From: Mucilaginibacter celer
GTDB taxonomy: Bacteria > Bacteroidota > Bacteroidia > Sphingobacteriales > Sphingobacteriaceae
DNA length: 64,000 bases
NCBI RefSeq assembly: GCF_003576455.2
Contig: NZ_CP032869.1
Coordinates: 2,852,001 to 2,916,000 of the forward strand
Reading direction: 5' to 3'
Shown here: positions 28,484-35,634 of the stretch, piece by piece
How positions within the stretch are numbered: the first letter of the stretch is position 1
Layout: each line of letters starts with the position of its first letter
Notes under the pieces: generated by a model
The model's database searches: none
What the model was told of the DNA's origin: nothing
The model's input: the letters and a program-made list of their open reading frames with translations, nothing else
Made by a program: the position numbers and the translations under genes

Positions 28484-29008
28484 TTACTTGCGGGTTGCAA
28501 AGGTAGACAAACTCTCCTTAATTCGCAACAAATATTTTTGTTTATAGTAAATATTTGCAATTTCAATCCGGCGGCTTTCTTTGGCAGTATCGTCCAGTTG
28601 TTCGTAGCCATCGGTTAGCTTTGCCAGTTCCTCATTCATATCCCCCTCAATGGCAAGCGTTTCTGAAGTGATAGCAGCAAGCTGCTCCGCATCGTCGGCT
28701 TCCATAAGGCGCTCGTTAATATCCATCATCTCCATTAAAAAATCTGCGGGCAATTGTGGTTTTGCACCTTCAGATACCAGGTCATGCAGCTTCAAAATGT
28801 ATTCGAGGCGCTTCGCCGGGTCGCCAAGGGCCAGGAAAGCTTTATTGTTAAGGGTAGATAATTCCAGTATTTCCTTTTGCTTTTCCTCATCCTCGTTGGC
28901 ATAAAAATCGGGATGGTAAAGTTTGCTCAGTTTATAAAACTCTTTTTTAAGCGCAGCCTGATCAACATTGAAGGATTCGGGGATGCCATAAAATTCAAAA
29001 TAGTTCAT
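28484..29008 (-). CDS. hscB: Fe-S cluster assembly co-chaperone HscB
   Basis: 174 residues from the ATG at 29008, chosen because the J domain begins there (MNYFEFYGIP); an upstream ATG at 29098 would add 30 unrelated residues. The HPD motif that stimulates the HSP70 partner is at residues 32-34, and the C-terminal three-helix region binds the IscU scaffold. The usual isc partners are not adjacent. Confidence 0.88.
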   Translation of the reverse strand: MNYFEFYGIPESFNVDQAALKKEFYKLSKLYHPDFYANEDEEKQKEILELSTLNNKAFLALGDPAKRLEYILKLHDLVSEGAKPQLPADFLMEMMDINERLMEADDAEQLAAITSETLAIEGDMNEELAKLTDGYEQLDDTAKESRRIEIANIYYKQKYLLRIKESLSTFATRK

Positions 29009-29081
29009 TGAGCAAAGATAAGGATTTAGCGCTTTACAATGTTTCCGCACAAACCTTATAGCTTCAGGATGACGTACCAAT

Positions 29082-29113
29082 AAAAAAGGCCCCTGCAAAA
29101 AATTGCAGAGGCC
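29082..29113 (-). terminator. Rho-independent terminator of the carboxylesterase gene
   Basis: On the minus strand a 10-bp stem with one mismatch (29088-29098 with 29103-29113) is followed directly by TTTTTT. It lies 27 bp after the carboxylesterase stop. Confidence 0.85.
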
Positions 29114-29139
29114 AGCCCAAACATCTAAAATAAAAAATC

Positions 29140-30771
29140 TTACTTCATATACTCCTTATCCAAAAACAGGTACCGTGCACGATCCGTCTCGGCCTGTTCC
29201 TGGCTTTTCACATCAATATTCATAAACTTCACCTTGTTATTATCCGTAATGGCCGACCATTTTGGCAAACCCGAACCGTTAGGGTTGGCATTTTTAATAA
29301 AGTTGGCAAAATAGTTCTCCATCGTTTCTGATACTTTAAAATCATCCGGTGTCCAGGCATAAGTTTTATTGCCACTTAGGTTACCCATAGCGTATTCAAT
29401 TTCTGAAGCGTGAGCTGCACCAACCGGCGGGGGCATTTTTAGGGCAGGTTTACTTGCATCCCCTTGTACAACGCCACCGGCAAGGCCCGGCGTAGCATTA
29501 CCCATTGAGGCTACCATGGCCGGGCGAACGCGCGAAAACAGGTAACGATAAACCGGCTTCCCTCCTGTTTGTACCTGCAAATCGGCCCATTTCCAGGTGC
29601 TGTATACGATAAAGCGGTCGCTTGACAGTGCTGTTGCCGATTTTATAACTTCCTGGTCGTTGGTTGCCGGATATAGCTTCAGGGCTTCTTCTGCTTTATC
29701 ACCATACAGGGTAGTTAATGTTTTTTTGTAATTTTCGAGGGTTGGCGCATCAGCCCGCATCAAAAACTGGAAAGGCACTTCGGCCGAGTTCCAGCCAACC
29801 AGTAAAGGCACTTTGGCCTGCTCGCCTGCCATAAATATTTCGGGCAGCGATTTTGGTAACAGGTAACCATCAATAGTGGCTGACATAGGCGGAGTTCCCG
29901 GTGTAAAGGCATCATCCAACAATTTATCGGCGGGGATGGCACGCAAGTCGGCCAGGGTATTGGCATTCACCTTTGCAGCAAACTTAACACCATTCTGTTC
30001 GCCATCTGCAAGCGGGATAGGGAAAAGCGTTGGTTTGATACCCGCACCGCTTTCGCCAATAGCTCCGGCAATCAGATTTTTCGACAAGGGAGACGCCATT
30101 TGTACCGATACTGAAATTGAACCTGCAGATTCGCCCGCGATGGTAACCCGATCAGGATCGCCGCCAAAAGCAGCAATATTTTTCTTTACCCAAAGCAGGG
30201 CCATGTTCTGGTCAAGATAACCGTAGTTGCCTGATGAATGATTCGGCGATTCTTTGGTTAACTCCGGGTGAGAAAAGAAACCGAATACGCTAAGCCTGTA
30301 ATTCACTGTTAAAGCAACTATTCCTTTCTTAGCCATACTTTCGCCATCATAACGCGATTCAGACCCGTCGCCGGCCATCAGGCCGCCACCATAAAAATAA
30401 ACCAGTACGGGCAATTTTTCTTTTGATGATTTGGCAGGTGTCCAAACGTTAAGATATAAACAATCTTCACTCATACCTGCCGAGCGGAAACTCATATCGC
30501 CAAAAATTGGCTTTTGCATAGGGTTATGGCCAAAATGATCGGCTTTTAAAGTTCCCTCCCAGTTTTTGGCTGGTTGTGGTTCCTTCCAGCGCAAATTGCC
30601 AACGGGCGGCTGGGCAAAAGGAATACCTTTAAAACTGGTTACGTTTGATGCTTCGCGAACGCCCTGCAGCGCACCGTTCTCTACGGTTGTTTTGCCTTCA
30701 GATAGCTGCGCCATTACCCTTACCGAGGCAACCTGCGCAAGCAGCAGCATTACTAAAATTGGTTTCTTCAT
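29140..30771 (-). CDS. Secreted type-B carboxylesterase
   Basis: 543 residues with a signal peptide (MKKPILVMLLLAQVASVRVMA). Type-B features include FKGIPFAQPPVGNLRW, EDCLYLNVWTP, the nucleophile elbow GESAGS (Ser215), a candidate acid in GWNSAEVPF and the catalytic His in GAAHASEIEY. It hydrolyses carboxylic esters in the periplasm or outside. It is divergent from a Nudix-type regulator across a 138-bp region with inverted repeats, so that regulator probably controls it. Confidence 0.92.
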   Translation of the reverse strand: MKKPILVMLLLAQVASVRVMAQLSEGKTTVENGALQGVREASNVTSFKGIPFAQPPVGNLRWKEPQPAKNWEGTLKADHFGHNPMQKPIFGDMSFRSAGMSEDCLYLNVWTPAKSSKEKLPVLVYFYGGGLMAGDGSESRYDGESMAKKGIVALTVNYRLSVFGFFSHPELTKESPNHSSGNYGYLDQNMALLWVKKNIAAFGGDPDRVTIAGESAGSISVSVQMASPLSKNLIAGAIGESGAGIKPTLFPIPLADGEQNGVKFAAKVNANTLADLRAIPADKLLDDAFTPGTPPMSATIDGYLLPKSLPEIFMAGEQAKVPLLVGWNSAEVPFQFLMRADAPTLENYKKTLTTLYGDKAEEALKLYPATNDQEVIKSATALSSDRFIVYSTWKWADLQVQTGGKPVYRYLFSRVRPAMVASMGNATPGLAGGVVQGDASKPALKMPPPVGAAHASEIEYAMGNLSGNKTYAWTPDDFKVSETMENYFANFIKNANPNGSGLPKWSAITDNNKVKFMNIDVKSQEQAETDRARYLFLDKEYMK

Positions 30772-30805
30772 TATCTGGTTTTGGTTAGTTTGGTTTTAAT
30801 TGATC

Positions 30806-30843
30806 ACAATACATCAATTGCTATTGTATCATTATGTTACAAT
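30806..30843. promoter_or_regulatory. Operator-like inverted half-sites between esterase and Nudix regulator
   Basis: ACAATA (30806-30811) pairs with TATTGT (30822-30827), and ATTGTA (30823-30828) pairs with TACAAT (30838-30843). Three to four half-sites spaced 15-17 bp apart in a short divergent promoter region are what an NrtR/AraR-type dimer would bind. Confidence 0.5.
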
Positions 30844-30909
30844 AATAAAATAAATTACAACAGCTATCAAATTTTTTTATTTACTTGTAGCTTTATTTTA
30901 TAACATTAA

Positions 30910-31659
30910 ATGGACAAAGAGTTTCGCAGGCAGGAAGGTAACGTTGACGGAATAGGTTTTTTACCCGGCCTGGCTATTGATACGGTAATATTTGGCTTTC
31001 ACGATGGCCAGCTTAAAGTATTATTGCTTGAATATAAAAACACGGCTCTTTACGCGCTGCCAGGTGGCTTTGTGCACGATGATGAGGATGTAAACCAAGC
31101 GGCACGCCGTGTGCTGCAAAGCCGTACATCATTAACCAATATTTACCTGGAGCAGTTTTATGTTTTTGGCGATCTCAGCCGTTTCGACCCCTCCCCGCTT
31201 AAAGCCATTATGGAAGCCCGGGGCTACATCCCTCCTGCCGGTCACTGGTTATTGAAACGCTTTGTATCCATAGGATACTATGCCCTTGTTGATTTTACCA
31301 AAGCCATCCCCGCTCCCGACGAAATATCAGACACCTGCAACTGGTACAGCCTTAACGAGCTCCCGGTACTGATGCAGGATCACCGGCAAATTATCAGCAA
31401 AGCCCTGCAAACCCTGCAACGCGACCTGGATCAAAAACTGATCGGCTTCAACCTCATGACCGAGGAGTTTACGATGGGCGATCTGCAATCGCTTTACGAA
31501 ACCATCCTCAATAAAAAACTTATCCGTGCTGCTTTTCAGCGTAAAATGTTAAGCCTCGGTATTTTAGAGCGCGTGGCCAAAAAATGGACCGGCGGCGCGC
31601 ATAAGGCCCCCTACTTATATAAATTCATTTCGGATAAAACATTTGTTGATAATATTTAA
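30910..31659 (+). CDS. NrtR-like transcriptional regulator with a degenerate Nudix box
   Basis: 249 residues: a Nudix fold (~15-160) followed by a winged helix (~170-245). The Nudix box begins normally (Gly53, Glu59, Arg67) but the catalytic REUxEE part reads RVLQSR, so Glu68, Glu71 and Glu72 are Val, Ser and Arg and Gly74 is Ser. Hydrolysis should be lost, as in NrtR/AraR-type repressors of Bacteroidota that sense ADP-ribose or sugars. The likely target is the divergent carboxylesterase gene. Confidence 0.88.
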   Translation: MDKEFRRQEGNVDGIGFLPGLAIDTVIFGFHDGQLKVLLLEYKNTALYALPGGFVHDDEDVNQAARRVLQSRTSLTNIYLEQFYVFGDLSRFDPSPLKAIMEARGYIPPAGHWLLKRFVSIGYYALVDFTKAIPAPDEISDTCNWYSLNELPVLMQDHRQIISKALQTLQRDLDQKLIGFNLMTEEFTMGDLQSLYETILNKKLIRAAFQRKMLSLGILERVAKKWTGGAHKAPYLYKFISDKTFVDNI

Positions 31660-31737
31660 CCGTTATCTGCACACCGGGATACTTTCTATTGCCTATATTG
31701 AGCACAGTTAATGTCGCAATTAACCCCTTAATATGTC

Positions 31738-31763
31738 TTAACAGCACCCTCTTATGCTGTTAA
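31738..31763. promoter_or_regulatory. 9-bp perfect inverted repeat upstream of the VOC gene
   Basis: TTAACAGCA and TGCTGTTAA surround an 8-nt centre, 59 bp before the ATG at 31822 and 79 bp after the Nudix-regulator stop. No U-run follows, so an operator is as likely as a terminator. Confidence 0.4.
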
Positions 31764-31821
31764 ACACAACCTAATTTTACTTCATCAAATCACTCAAATT
31801 ATAAATCAAAAACAATCAGGC

Positions 31822-32250
31822 ATGTTAGTCGTAAATCCTTATTTAAATTTTAACGGTAATACCGAAGAGGCTTTCAACTTTTACAAATCAGTTTTTGGCG
31901 GCGAGTTTGCCGTAGTAATGCGTTTTAAAGACGGTCCCGAAGCCTCAAAGCTGCCGGAAGAAGACCAAAACAAATTAATGCACATCGCCTTACCCCTTGG
32001 TCCGGGCAATATGCTGATGGGTACCGATGCGCTTGAATCGGCCATGGGCCTTGTAACCATGGGCAGCAATTTTTCGCTTACCATCAGCTGCGAATCAAAG
32101 GAAGAGGCTGATAAATTTCATGCCGGCTTATCTGTCGATCAGCAAAAAGGCGGCCCTATGCGCGAAGAATTCTGGGGCGATTACTTTGGTTGGGTTACCG
32201 ATAAATTCGGCATCAGCTGGATGATCTCTTTTAATCCTAACCGTCCGTAA
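31822..32250 (+). CDS. PhnB-like VOC-family protein
   Basis: 142 residues with the paired beta-alpha-beta-beta-beta halves of the vicinal oxygen chelate fold. The PhnB-like start (LNFNGNTEEAFNFYKSVFGGEF) and end (FWGDYFGWVTDKFGISWMI) are clear. Such proteins are common single-gene units in Bacteroidota; the reaction is unknown. A strong inverted repeat follows the stop codon. Confidence 0.87.
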   Translation: MLVVNPYLNFNGNTEEAFNFYKSVFGGEFAVVMRFKDGPEASKLPEEDQNKLMHIALPLGPGNMLMGTDALESAMGLVTMGSNFSLTISCESKEEADKFHAGLSVDQQKGGPMREEFWGDYFGWVTDKFGISWMISFNPNRP

Positions 32251-32260
32251 TAGGTATTTT

Positions 32261-32295
32261 TTAAAGGGATGATCCAAAATTGATCATCCCTTTAA
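32261..32295 (+). terminator. 14-bp perfect hairpin after the VOC gene
   Basis: TTAAAGGGATGATC (32261-32274) and its complement (32282-32295) surround a 7-nt loop, 11 bp past the stop. The stem base is TTTAA rather than a long U-run, so termination efficiency is uncertain. Confidence 0.6.
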
Positions 32296-32394
32296 AAAAT
32301 ACATCCAAAGCTATTGCGCAACCAAAAGGTTTCATTAAATTTGCAACCATAAGGTTTCGCGACAAATAAATATCGCAGCCTAAAAACCAAACTT

Positions 32395-32616
32395 ATGATA
32401 GTAGAAGTTTTTAAAACCAATGTAAGCAGGCGTCGCGAGGCTAATAAACTGCTCGAGGCAATTCACAAAACTTTTAATAACCACAAAGCCAATTTTGATT
32501 TGGAGGATTGTGACCGGATTTTGCGTATTCAATGCGACGAGGGTGTATTTTGTTCAAAAACTTTAATGACTTTTTTGAATGAAATGGGTTGCAAGGCCGA
32601 AGTTTTGACAGATTAA
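32395..32616 (+). CDS. Small cytoplasmic protein of unknown function
   Basis: 73 residues, no signal or membrane segment. Sequence alternates helices and strands (VEVFKTNV, REANKLLEAIHKTF, RILRIQCDEGVF, TLMTFLNEMGCKAEVL), suggesting a beta-alpha-beta fold like that of heavy-metal-associated domains, but without a CxxC. Similar small proteins are common in Bacteroidota. Function not assigned. Confidence 0.7.
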   Translation: MIVEVFKTNVSRRREANKLLEAIHKTFNNHKANFDLEDCDRILRIQCDEGVFCSKTLMTFLNEMGCKAEVLTD

Positions 32617-32673
32617 AGCAAACAATAAGGCCCGGGTGCGGGTATATTTAACTATAAACTAATCTCAGGCATC

Positions 32674-33063
32674 ATGTTAAAAGATAGCAAGGCATTTAGT
32701 GGCTTTTCGGTAGATGATACTGAAAAAGCAAAAACTTTTTATTCGGATGTATTAGGTTTAGATGTAAGCGACGTTCCGGATATGCAGGGTTTGTTGCGCT
32801 TAAATATAACAGGTGGCGCCTCAATCCTCATTTATACAAAACCCAATCATAGCCCTGCCACTTTCACCATTCTCAATTTTCCGGTTGTTGATATTGAAAA
32901 AACAGTTGATGAGCTTAGCGCACGCGGGGTTAAGTTTATCATATATAACGAAGAAAACTTTAAGACAAACGAAAAAGGAATTTTTCTGGGCGGAGGGCCG
33001 AAGATAGCCTGGTTTAAAGATCCGGCCGGTAACTTTTTGTCGGTTTTGGAAACCGATAGGTAA
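32674..33063 (+). CDS. VOC/glyoxalase-like protein
   Basis: 129 residues with a glyoxalase/bleomycin-resistance fold: [21 protein letters not shown] at the start, [20 protein letters not shown] in the middle and [13 protein letters not shown] at the end, where the final Glu is the usual metal ligand. The substrate is unknown. Confidence 0.87.
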   Translation: MLKDSKAFSGFSVDDTEKAKTFYSDVLGLDVSDVPDMQGLLRLNITGGASILIYTKPNHSPATFTILNFPVVDIEKTVDELSARGVKFIIYNEENFKTNEKGIFLGGGPKIAWFKDPAGNFLSVLETDR

Positions 33064-33486
33064 ATCGGCTGTAAACCATTGTTTATTCACCTCAATTTGG
33101 GGAATACCCGTTACCCGCACCGGGAATTTATTCCTCGCAGATACTCCTTTCTGCTATTAACTTTGCGTTAAAAACCGGTTATTTATATAACTATTCCCTT
33201 TAAAATACGTAAAAAAGGCAATCAAGCCATTTATCATCAGTTTTTTGAGTTTCGGGAATGTTTATTGTATAAAGATTACCTGAACAAATTAGGTTAATGA
33301 TGCAAGTATTTATGCTATATTTAACCAACGGCAGCAACAGGTTATCATTGTTAAATACCGTTATTAATAATAGATAATTTAATACAAAACAAATCGATAT
33401 TGCTATTTATTTCGAATATTATAAATTCAATACAACATCAACAATCATAAACAATCACTCCTCCCTGAAATCAAACCCCATTTAAA
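33064..33486. other. 423 bp intergenic region upstream of the polysaccharide locus
   Basis: AT-rich and noncoding in all frames as far as I can read. It presumably carries the promoter of the operon that begins at 33487. I see near-matches to the -7 element (TATATTTA near 33310) but none with a correctly spaced TTG. Confidence 0.5.
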
Positions 33487-33873
33487 ATGAAAAGAACTAT
33501 ACTTATTGTTGATGATGACTTGAGCATTTTAAAACTGCTCAATTTCATCCTCTCAAAAGAATACGATATCATAGTTAAAAATAACGGCATCGAAGCTTTT
33601 AGCTGGCTTGAAGATGGCAATATGCCCGAACTCATCATCTCCGATTTACAGATGCCATATTTTGACGGACAATCATTTATTAAAAATGTAAAGATCAGCG
33701 GTTTTTACCGCGAAATCCCGGTAATATTACTTTCGGCCGCACATGATCTTGACGAGCAGGTAAGCAAAATGCCCTTTACCGTAGATACCTATATCCACAA
33801 ACCATTTAAGCCTGAAGCATTAAAAACAGCCATTAACAAAGTTTTGAAAGTTTATGAATCATCAAACAGCTAA
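33487..33873 (+). CDS. Stand-alone response-regulator receiver domain
   Basis: 128 residues forming one receiver with every key residue: Asp9/Asp10, phospho-acceptor Asp53 in ISDLQMP, Ser83 and Lys105. It has no output domain. It overlaps the next gene by 20 bp in another reading frame, so the two proteins are made together. It probably relays a phosphorylation signal to the sugar-transferase fusion next to it or to another partner (inference). Confidence 0.93.
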   Translation: MKRTILIVDDDLSILKLLNFILSKEYDIIVKNNGIEAFSWLEDGNMPELIISDLQMPYFDGQSFIKNVKISGFYREIPVILLSAAHDLDEQVSKMPFTVDTYIHKPFKPEALKTAINKVLKVYESSNS

Positions 33874-34942
33874 CTGGAACGAAAGCTCTGGTTCAAATAT
33901 CAGGGTAGCTTATGCCGGTACTGAATTTAAAGATGTAATTGCGGCTGGCTTAAACGAAGGTTTTAAAATAGAATATAATAGCTCGATCGATCAGCTTAAT
34001 GATTACCTGGGCGAGCAGTCAATCCTATCGGTACCGGATATTATGCTGGTTGAGGTTGACGCCGAAGGACAGTGGATTAAACTGGTTGAAGAAGTTAAAA
34101 AGAGCTTCCTGCTTAATGGTTTAATTATTGTACTGTTATCATCGCGGGCCGATAAAACTTTAAAGCAAAAGGCTATTAAATTAAAGGTGCATGATTTTTA
34201 CACCGCTCCTTTTACCATCAGCGACCTGCGCGAGCGTTTAAACTTTTTAGTGAAGTTTAAACTGATTAAACCCAAACTGCTTGAGCTATCAAAAGTGGTT
34301 GATACAACCTACAAAATGCCGGCAGGTAAACGCCTTATCGACCTCGTAATTTCGGGCGGTATGTTATTGTTCCTTTCGCCGGTGATGCTGGTTGTGGCTA
34401 TTTTAATCAAGCTCGATTCAAAAGGCCCGGTGTTTTACAAAAGCAAACGTGTGGGTACAGGCTATAAGGTGTTTGATTTTTACAAATTCAGGTCGATGCG
34501 TACCGATGCCGATCAGTTATTGGCCAAATTATCGGCCGAAAATAACCAGTATGCAGCCGAGGGCGGTGAAAAAACAGCAGCCTTCGTAAAAATTAAAAAC
34601 GATCCGCGGATTACTAAATTGGGTAACTTTTTACGTAATTCGAGCCTTGATGAATTGCCGCAATTATATAATATATTGCGTGGCGATATGTCGGTAGTGG
34701 GTAACAGGCCTTTGCCAATTTATGAGGCCGAGATGCTTACATCTAACGAGTGGTCGATGCGCTTTTTGGGCCCGGCGGGCTTAACAGGCCTGTGGCAGAT
34801 CAGCAAACGCGGTAAGGAAGACATGTCTGAGCGTGAACGAAAAAAATTAGATAATTTTTATGCGCAAAAATATTCTGTTTGGTTAGATTTAAAAATTATT
34901 GTAGGTACTGTGCCTGCCTTGTTCCAAAAAGAAAAAGTATAA
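33854..34942 (+). CDS. Degenerate receiver fused to an initiating sugar transferase (WcaJ/PglC type)
   Basis: 362 residues. Residues ~15-130 have receiver-like length and pattern, but the acidic pair is missing (VAYAGTE), the phospho-acceptor position is Glu67 and the conserved Lys is Ala118 (DFYTAPF). Residues ~158-360 are a bacterial sugar transferase with a membrane hairpin (RLIDLVISGGMLLFLSPVML), KSKRVG, KFRSMRTDAD, SLDELPQL and DMSVVGNRPLP motifs. The enzyme would transfer a sugar-phosphate to undecaprenyl phosphate at the inner membrane, the first step of repeat-unit synthesis. Its gene overlaps that of a canonical receiver. Confidence 0.92.
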   Translation: MNHQTANWNESSGSNIRVAYAGTEFKDVIAAGLNEGFKIEYNSSIDQLNDYLGEQSILSVPDIMLVEVDAEGQWIKLVEEVKKSFLLNGLIIVLLSSRADKTLKQKAIKLKVHDFYTAPFTISDLRERLNFLVKFKLIKPKLLELSKVVDTTYKMPAGKRLIDLVISGGMLLFLSPVMLVVAILIKLDSKGPVFYKSKRVGTGYKVFDFYKFRSMRTDADQLLAKLSAENNQYAAEGGEKTAAFVKIKNDPRITKLGNFLRNSSLDELPQLYNILRGDMSVVGNRPLPIYEAEMLTSNEWSMRFLGPAGLTGLWQISKRGKEDMSERERKKLDNFYAQKYSVWLDLKIIVGTVPALFQKEKV

Positions 34943-34947
34943 CCTAT

Positions 34948-35631
34948 ATGCCTGTAAATTTAAAACCAGCGTGTTTATTTATTGCCATTATTTTATTAGC
35001 CGCCCGTGTGCAGGCCCAGGAAACATCGTTTATAAAAGATATTAACTACCCTTACCTTGAAAAACTGATAGCTACGGCAAAAAAGAACTACCCTGAGGTT
35101 AAGGCCAGGCAAAGCCAGGTTGCAGCCGCCAAAGGCCTTTACAATGCAACAGCGTTTTCATGGTTGGATGTTTTAACGGCATCATATATTTACAGCCCGC
35201 AAACATCCATCAATATTTCGCAGCCAACTATATTTAAAGGCTACCAGATAGCCATATCTTTAAATATAGGTCAGCTGTTTTCAAGGCCGGGTACTATCAG
35301 GCAGGCAAAAGAAACCTACAAAGTGGCGCAATACCAGCAGGCCGAGTATATGCTAAGCCTTGAGGCCCAGGTTAAACGCTTTTATTTTGCCTTCCTTGAG
35401 GCCCAGGCCGAGTTAAGGTTACGATCGAACGCGGTTATTGATGCCGAGAGCGCGGTAAAACAATTAAAATACGCTTTCCAAAAAGGGGAAACAACTTTTC
35501 AGATTTACAACGAACAACTTAACAGTTTATATAACCAAAACTCTTTTAAAGTGCAGGCCGAATTAGCGACATTTACGGCGAAAACCAATCTGGAAGAATT
35601 GTTGGGGACTAAATTGGAAGACGTTAAGTAA
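34948..35631 (+). CDS. Half-length TolC-like outer-membrane protein
   Basis: 227 residues from the ATG at 34948, which begins a signal peptide (MPVNLKPACLFIAIILLAARV). Content matches one TolC/OEP repeat: a long helix (residues ~30-60), a pair of beta strands (LDVLTASYIYSP and YQIAISLNIGQLF), then a long helix pair (~120-220). Normal TolC has two such repeats in ~430-480 residues. It lies 5 bp after the sugar transferase and 3 bp before the Wzc-like gene, so it is probably the outer-membrane part of the polysaccharide export machine. Confidence 0.82.
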   Translation: MPVNLKPACLFIAIILLAARVQAQETSFIKDINYPYLEKLIATAKKNYPEVKARQSQVAAAKGLYNATAFSWLDVLTASYIYSPQTSINISQPTIFKGYQIAISLNIGQLFSRPGTIRQAKETYKVAQYQQAEYMLSLEAQVKRFYFAFLEAQAELRLRSNAVIDAESAVKQLKYAFQKGETTFQIYNEQLNSLYNQNSFKVQAELATFTAKTNLEELLGTKLEDVK

Positions 35632-35634
35632 AAA

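Noticed and set aside
28272..28547. Plus-strand 91-codon frame after the zinc-finger gene
   Set aside because: It runs through the hairpin and the antisense of tRNA-Leu and has no recognisable protein features.
28375..28611. Minus-strand 78-codon frame with MAELVDALVSNTCG-type sequence
   Set aside because: This is the well-known spurious translation of a tRNA-Leu gene; the cloverleaf at 28385-28464 explains it.
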